A stretch of DNA of 17,842 nt, taken from contig NZ_JACHFL010000036.1 in NCBI RefSeq assembly GCF_014201875.1, positions 1 through 17,842 on the forward strand, read 5' to 3'. The notes beneath the pieces were generated by a model. The model was not told the origin of the DNA and did no database searches. It saw only the letters and a program-made list of their open reading frames with translations. A program made the position numbers and the translations under genes. This document shows positions 16,809-17,842 of this stretch, piece by piece; position 1 is the first letter of the stretch; the number at the start of each line of letters is the position of its first letter. This DNA is from Deinococcus humi. GTDB taxonomy: Bacteria > Deinococcota > Deinococci > Deinococcales > Deinococcaceae.

Positions 16809-17486
16809 TTAAAGGGCGGTGTGTTCCGAGTGGCCTTCCACCCAGTGCTGACCGTCGTCGTCGGCCTCATGTTTCCAGACCGGAATCTGCACCTTCAGGT
16901 ACTCGATCAGAAAATCGCAGGCTTCCAGCGCGGCGCGGCGATGGGGGCTGGCGACCCCAATCAGGATGCTGGCCTCGCCTGGCCGGAGGCGCCCGGTACG
17001 GTGCTGAATCCAGATGCGCAGCTCTCCATGCTTCTGGCGTACCGCGTCTGCTGCGTCCTGCATGATCTTGTGGGCCATCGGCACGTAGCCCTCGTAATCA
17101 ATGTGCTCGACGTTTTTGCCCTTGTTAGGGCTGCGAACGGTGCCCACGAAATACGCCTGTGCGCCACATTCAGGGCGGACCAGAAAGGCGTCTGCCACCT
17201 GCAAAAGCAGAGGCTGATCCGTCATCGCGCAGTAGGTATCCCCATCGTCGCTGCCGCCAGCCACAGGGGGGAGAAAGGCCACTTCGTCGCCGTCCTGCAG
17301 TGCATGGTCTGGCGTGGCGTAATTCTCGTTGACCGCCACCATGCAGCCCTTCAGGCTCAGGCCGTGCTGCGTCTCAATCAAGGACGCCACTGTTCGCACA
17401 TCGGCCCCCTGCGGAGCTTCCATTGTCAGCTGCTCCACTCCTATTTCTCGCCGCAGATGGGCAAAAAACACAACGTTCAACCTCAT
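16809..17486 (-). CDS. moaD-moaE: MoaD-MoaE fusion (molybdopterin synthase, both subunits)
   Basis: 225 residues. Residues 1-78 are a ubiquitin-like MoaD domain ending in Gly77-Gly78 (PPVAGG), the sulfur-carrying end. Residues 79-87 are a short linker, and residues 88-225 are MoaE. In MoaE the conserved HRTGRLRPGE (162-171), SPHRRAALEA (180-189) and Lys198/Lys205 of the YLKVQIPVWKHE segment match E. coli Lys119 and Lys126, with the same spacing of 7. Molybdopterin synthase converts cPMP to molybdopterin using MoaD thiocarboxylate. In separate proteins the Gly-Gly must be the free C-terminus, so this fusion should be cleaved after Gly78; fused MoaX of mycobacteria is reported to be cleaved in this way. 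The start ATG lies 6 nt after TAGCCT (leaderless). No other moa gene is adjacent. Confidence 0.95.
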   Translation of the reverse strand: MRLNVVFFAHLRREIGVEQLTMEAPQGADVRTVASLIETQHGLSLKGCMVAVNENYATPDHALQDGDEVAFLPPVAGGSDDGDTYCAMTDQPLLLQVADAFLVRPECGAQAYFVGTVRSPNKGKNVEHIDYEGYVPMAHKIMQDAADAVRQKHGELRIWIQHRTGRLRPGEASILIGVASPHRRAALEACDFLIEYLKVQIPVWKHEADDDGQHWVEGHSEHTAL

Positions 17487-17492
17487 GGAGTC

Positions 17493-17498
17493 AGGCTA
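17493..17498 (-). promoter_or_regulatory. -10 box of leaderless promoter for the MoaD-MoaE fusion gene
   Basis: TAGCCT on the minus strand, 6 nt, ATG (17486). No Shine-Dalgarno is present. Confidence 0.6.
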
Positions 17499-17518
17499 GC
17501 ACGCCGTCCTTTGAAGCC

Positions 17519-17555
17519 CTGGAGCGTTCCGCAGGACCGCAGCTCCACGCTCCAG
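17519..17555. repeat. Hairpin with two alternative right arms upstream of the MoaD-MoaE gene
   Basis: CTGGAGCG (17519-17526) pairs perfectly with CGCTCCAG (17548-17555). A second GCTCCA copy (17542-17547) can pair with the same left arm, so two mutually exclusive hairpins are possible. It lies upstream of the inferred transcription start of the MoaD-MoaE gene, so it would act on DNA or on another transcript. Confidence 0.4.
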
Positions 17556-17620
17556 GTCCCAGTGTCGGTCCCTCCTCCTGCGCCGATCTTCAGGCCTTCT
17601 CGATCCTTGGGGTGTAGGTG

Positions 17621-17649
17621 TTGACAGATATGCCACAGGGGGATATAGT
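17621..17649 (+). promoter_or_regulatory. Very strong sigma70-type promoter
   Basis: TTGACA (17621-17626), 17-base spacer, TATAGT (17644-17649). This is the best promoter in the window, with optimal spacing. Transcription should start near 17656 and run out of the window at the right edge. Confidence 0.9.
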
Positions 17650-17655
17650 TCCCTT

Positions 17656-17842
17656 CGCCCGTTAAACAGGCGAGTGGAAAACCCCAAGCTCTTCGGAGAA
17701 AAAGGTCCACTGAGACGCATGAAAATCTGGTTGTTGATAATGATGACAGGACCGCATCGACAGAGGCGGACGAGCGGATGTTTCCACCCCGGAGACGTCT
17801 CCAGACTCGTGAAGGGAAAGCTTTAGGGCTTTCCAAAGCAGA
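17656..17842 (+). other. Structured non-coding leader, possibly of an rRNA operon
   Basis: 187 bases from the inferred start to the window edge with no convincing gene. In order: a hairpin at the 5' end (CGCC, loop with TTAAA, GGCG, 17656-17672), then AGCTCTTCGGAG (17687-17698), which resembles the start of boxA (GCTCTTTGA) and also forms a small UUCG hairpin. A stem ACGAG/CTCGT (17770-17774 with 17806-17810) encloses the palindrome GGAGACGTCTCC (17791-17802). A last hairpin GGAAAGC/GCTTTCC (17815-17834) has no T-tract. Hairpin-then-boxA after a very strong promoter is the order in bacterial rRNA leaders. The mature rRNA itself is not in the window, so this remains a guess; a riboswitch or other stable RNA is the alternative. 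A 35-codon frame from 17719 is probably chance. Confidence 0.45.

Noticed and set aside
17719..17826. 35-codon frame starting in the right-edge leader
   Set aside because: No close Shine-Dalgarno, composition not typical of a peptide gene, and the frame crosses several stem-loops. A leader peptide cannot be fully excluded.
17483..17836. 117-codon minus-strand frame at the right edge
   Set aside because: Overlaps the MoaD-MoaE start and runs antisense to a strong promoter with structured leader; no ribosome-binding site or recognisable domain. Such frames are frequent beside rRNA genes.

Overview
The window is GC-rich chromosomal DNA that most likely comes from a Deinococcus species. Four things point there. 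Many genes have a TANNNT -10 box only 6-7 nt before the start codon, the leaderless arrangement typical of Deinococcus. RuvC carries the Thermus-type His in its active site. A cytochrome c / Rieske / cytochrome b operon resembles the Thermus bc complex. Several small proteins look lineage-restricted. I see no phage, insertion sequence, CRISPR array or defence island; most of the window is housekeeping DNA.

Layout, left to right. Bases 1-5022 are mainly cell-envelope genes: the C-terminal part of a class B penicillin-binding protein (cut by the window edge), a convergent PEGA-domain exported protein, a small exported helical protein, a divergent PQQ-type beta-propeller protein with a proline-rich linker and C-terminal stalk domain, and a CvpA-like membrane protein. 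Bases 5197-6971 hold an orphan NarL-type response regulator, a tiny CxxC protein and a class A beta-lactamase-like serine hydrolase without a signal peptide.

Bases 7189-10128 are an operon for a quinol:cytochrome c oxidoreductase (four-helix cytochrome c, Rieske protein, full-length cytochrome b), closed by a strong terminator. Bases 10189-11315 carry two small uncharacterised proteins and an IscA/ErpA-type Fe-S carrier that could help mature the Rieske and other Fe-S proteins. Bases 11600-15470 encode a peptide-type ABC importer (binding protein and two permeases, no ATPase in the window) behind a consensus sigma70-type promoter. Bases 15558-16804 are ruvC and a PrsW-family membrane protease. 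A MoaD-MoaE fusion lies convergent at 16809-17486.

The right edge (17621-17842) has the strongest promoter of the window (TTGACA-N17-TATAGT), followed by a structured, apparently non-coding leader with a boxB/boxA-like beginning. The best guess is the leader of an rRNA operon lying just outside the window. I found no convincing wholly new system. The points most worth checking are this right-edge leader, the systematic leaderless starts, the topology of the cytochrome c subunit, and the internal Gly-Gly of the MoaD-MoaE fusion.
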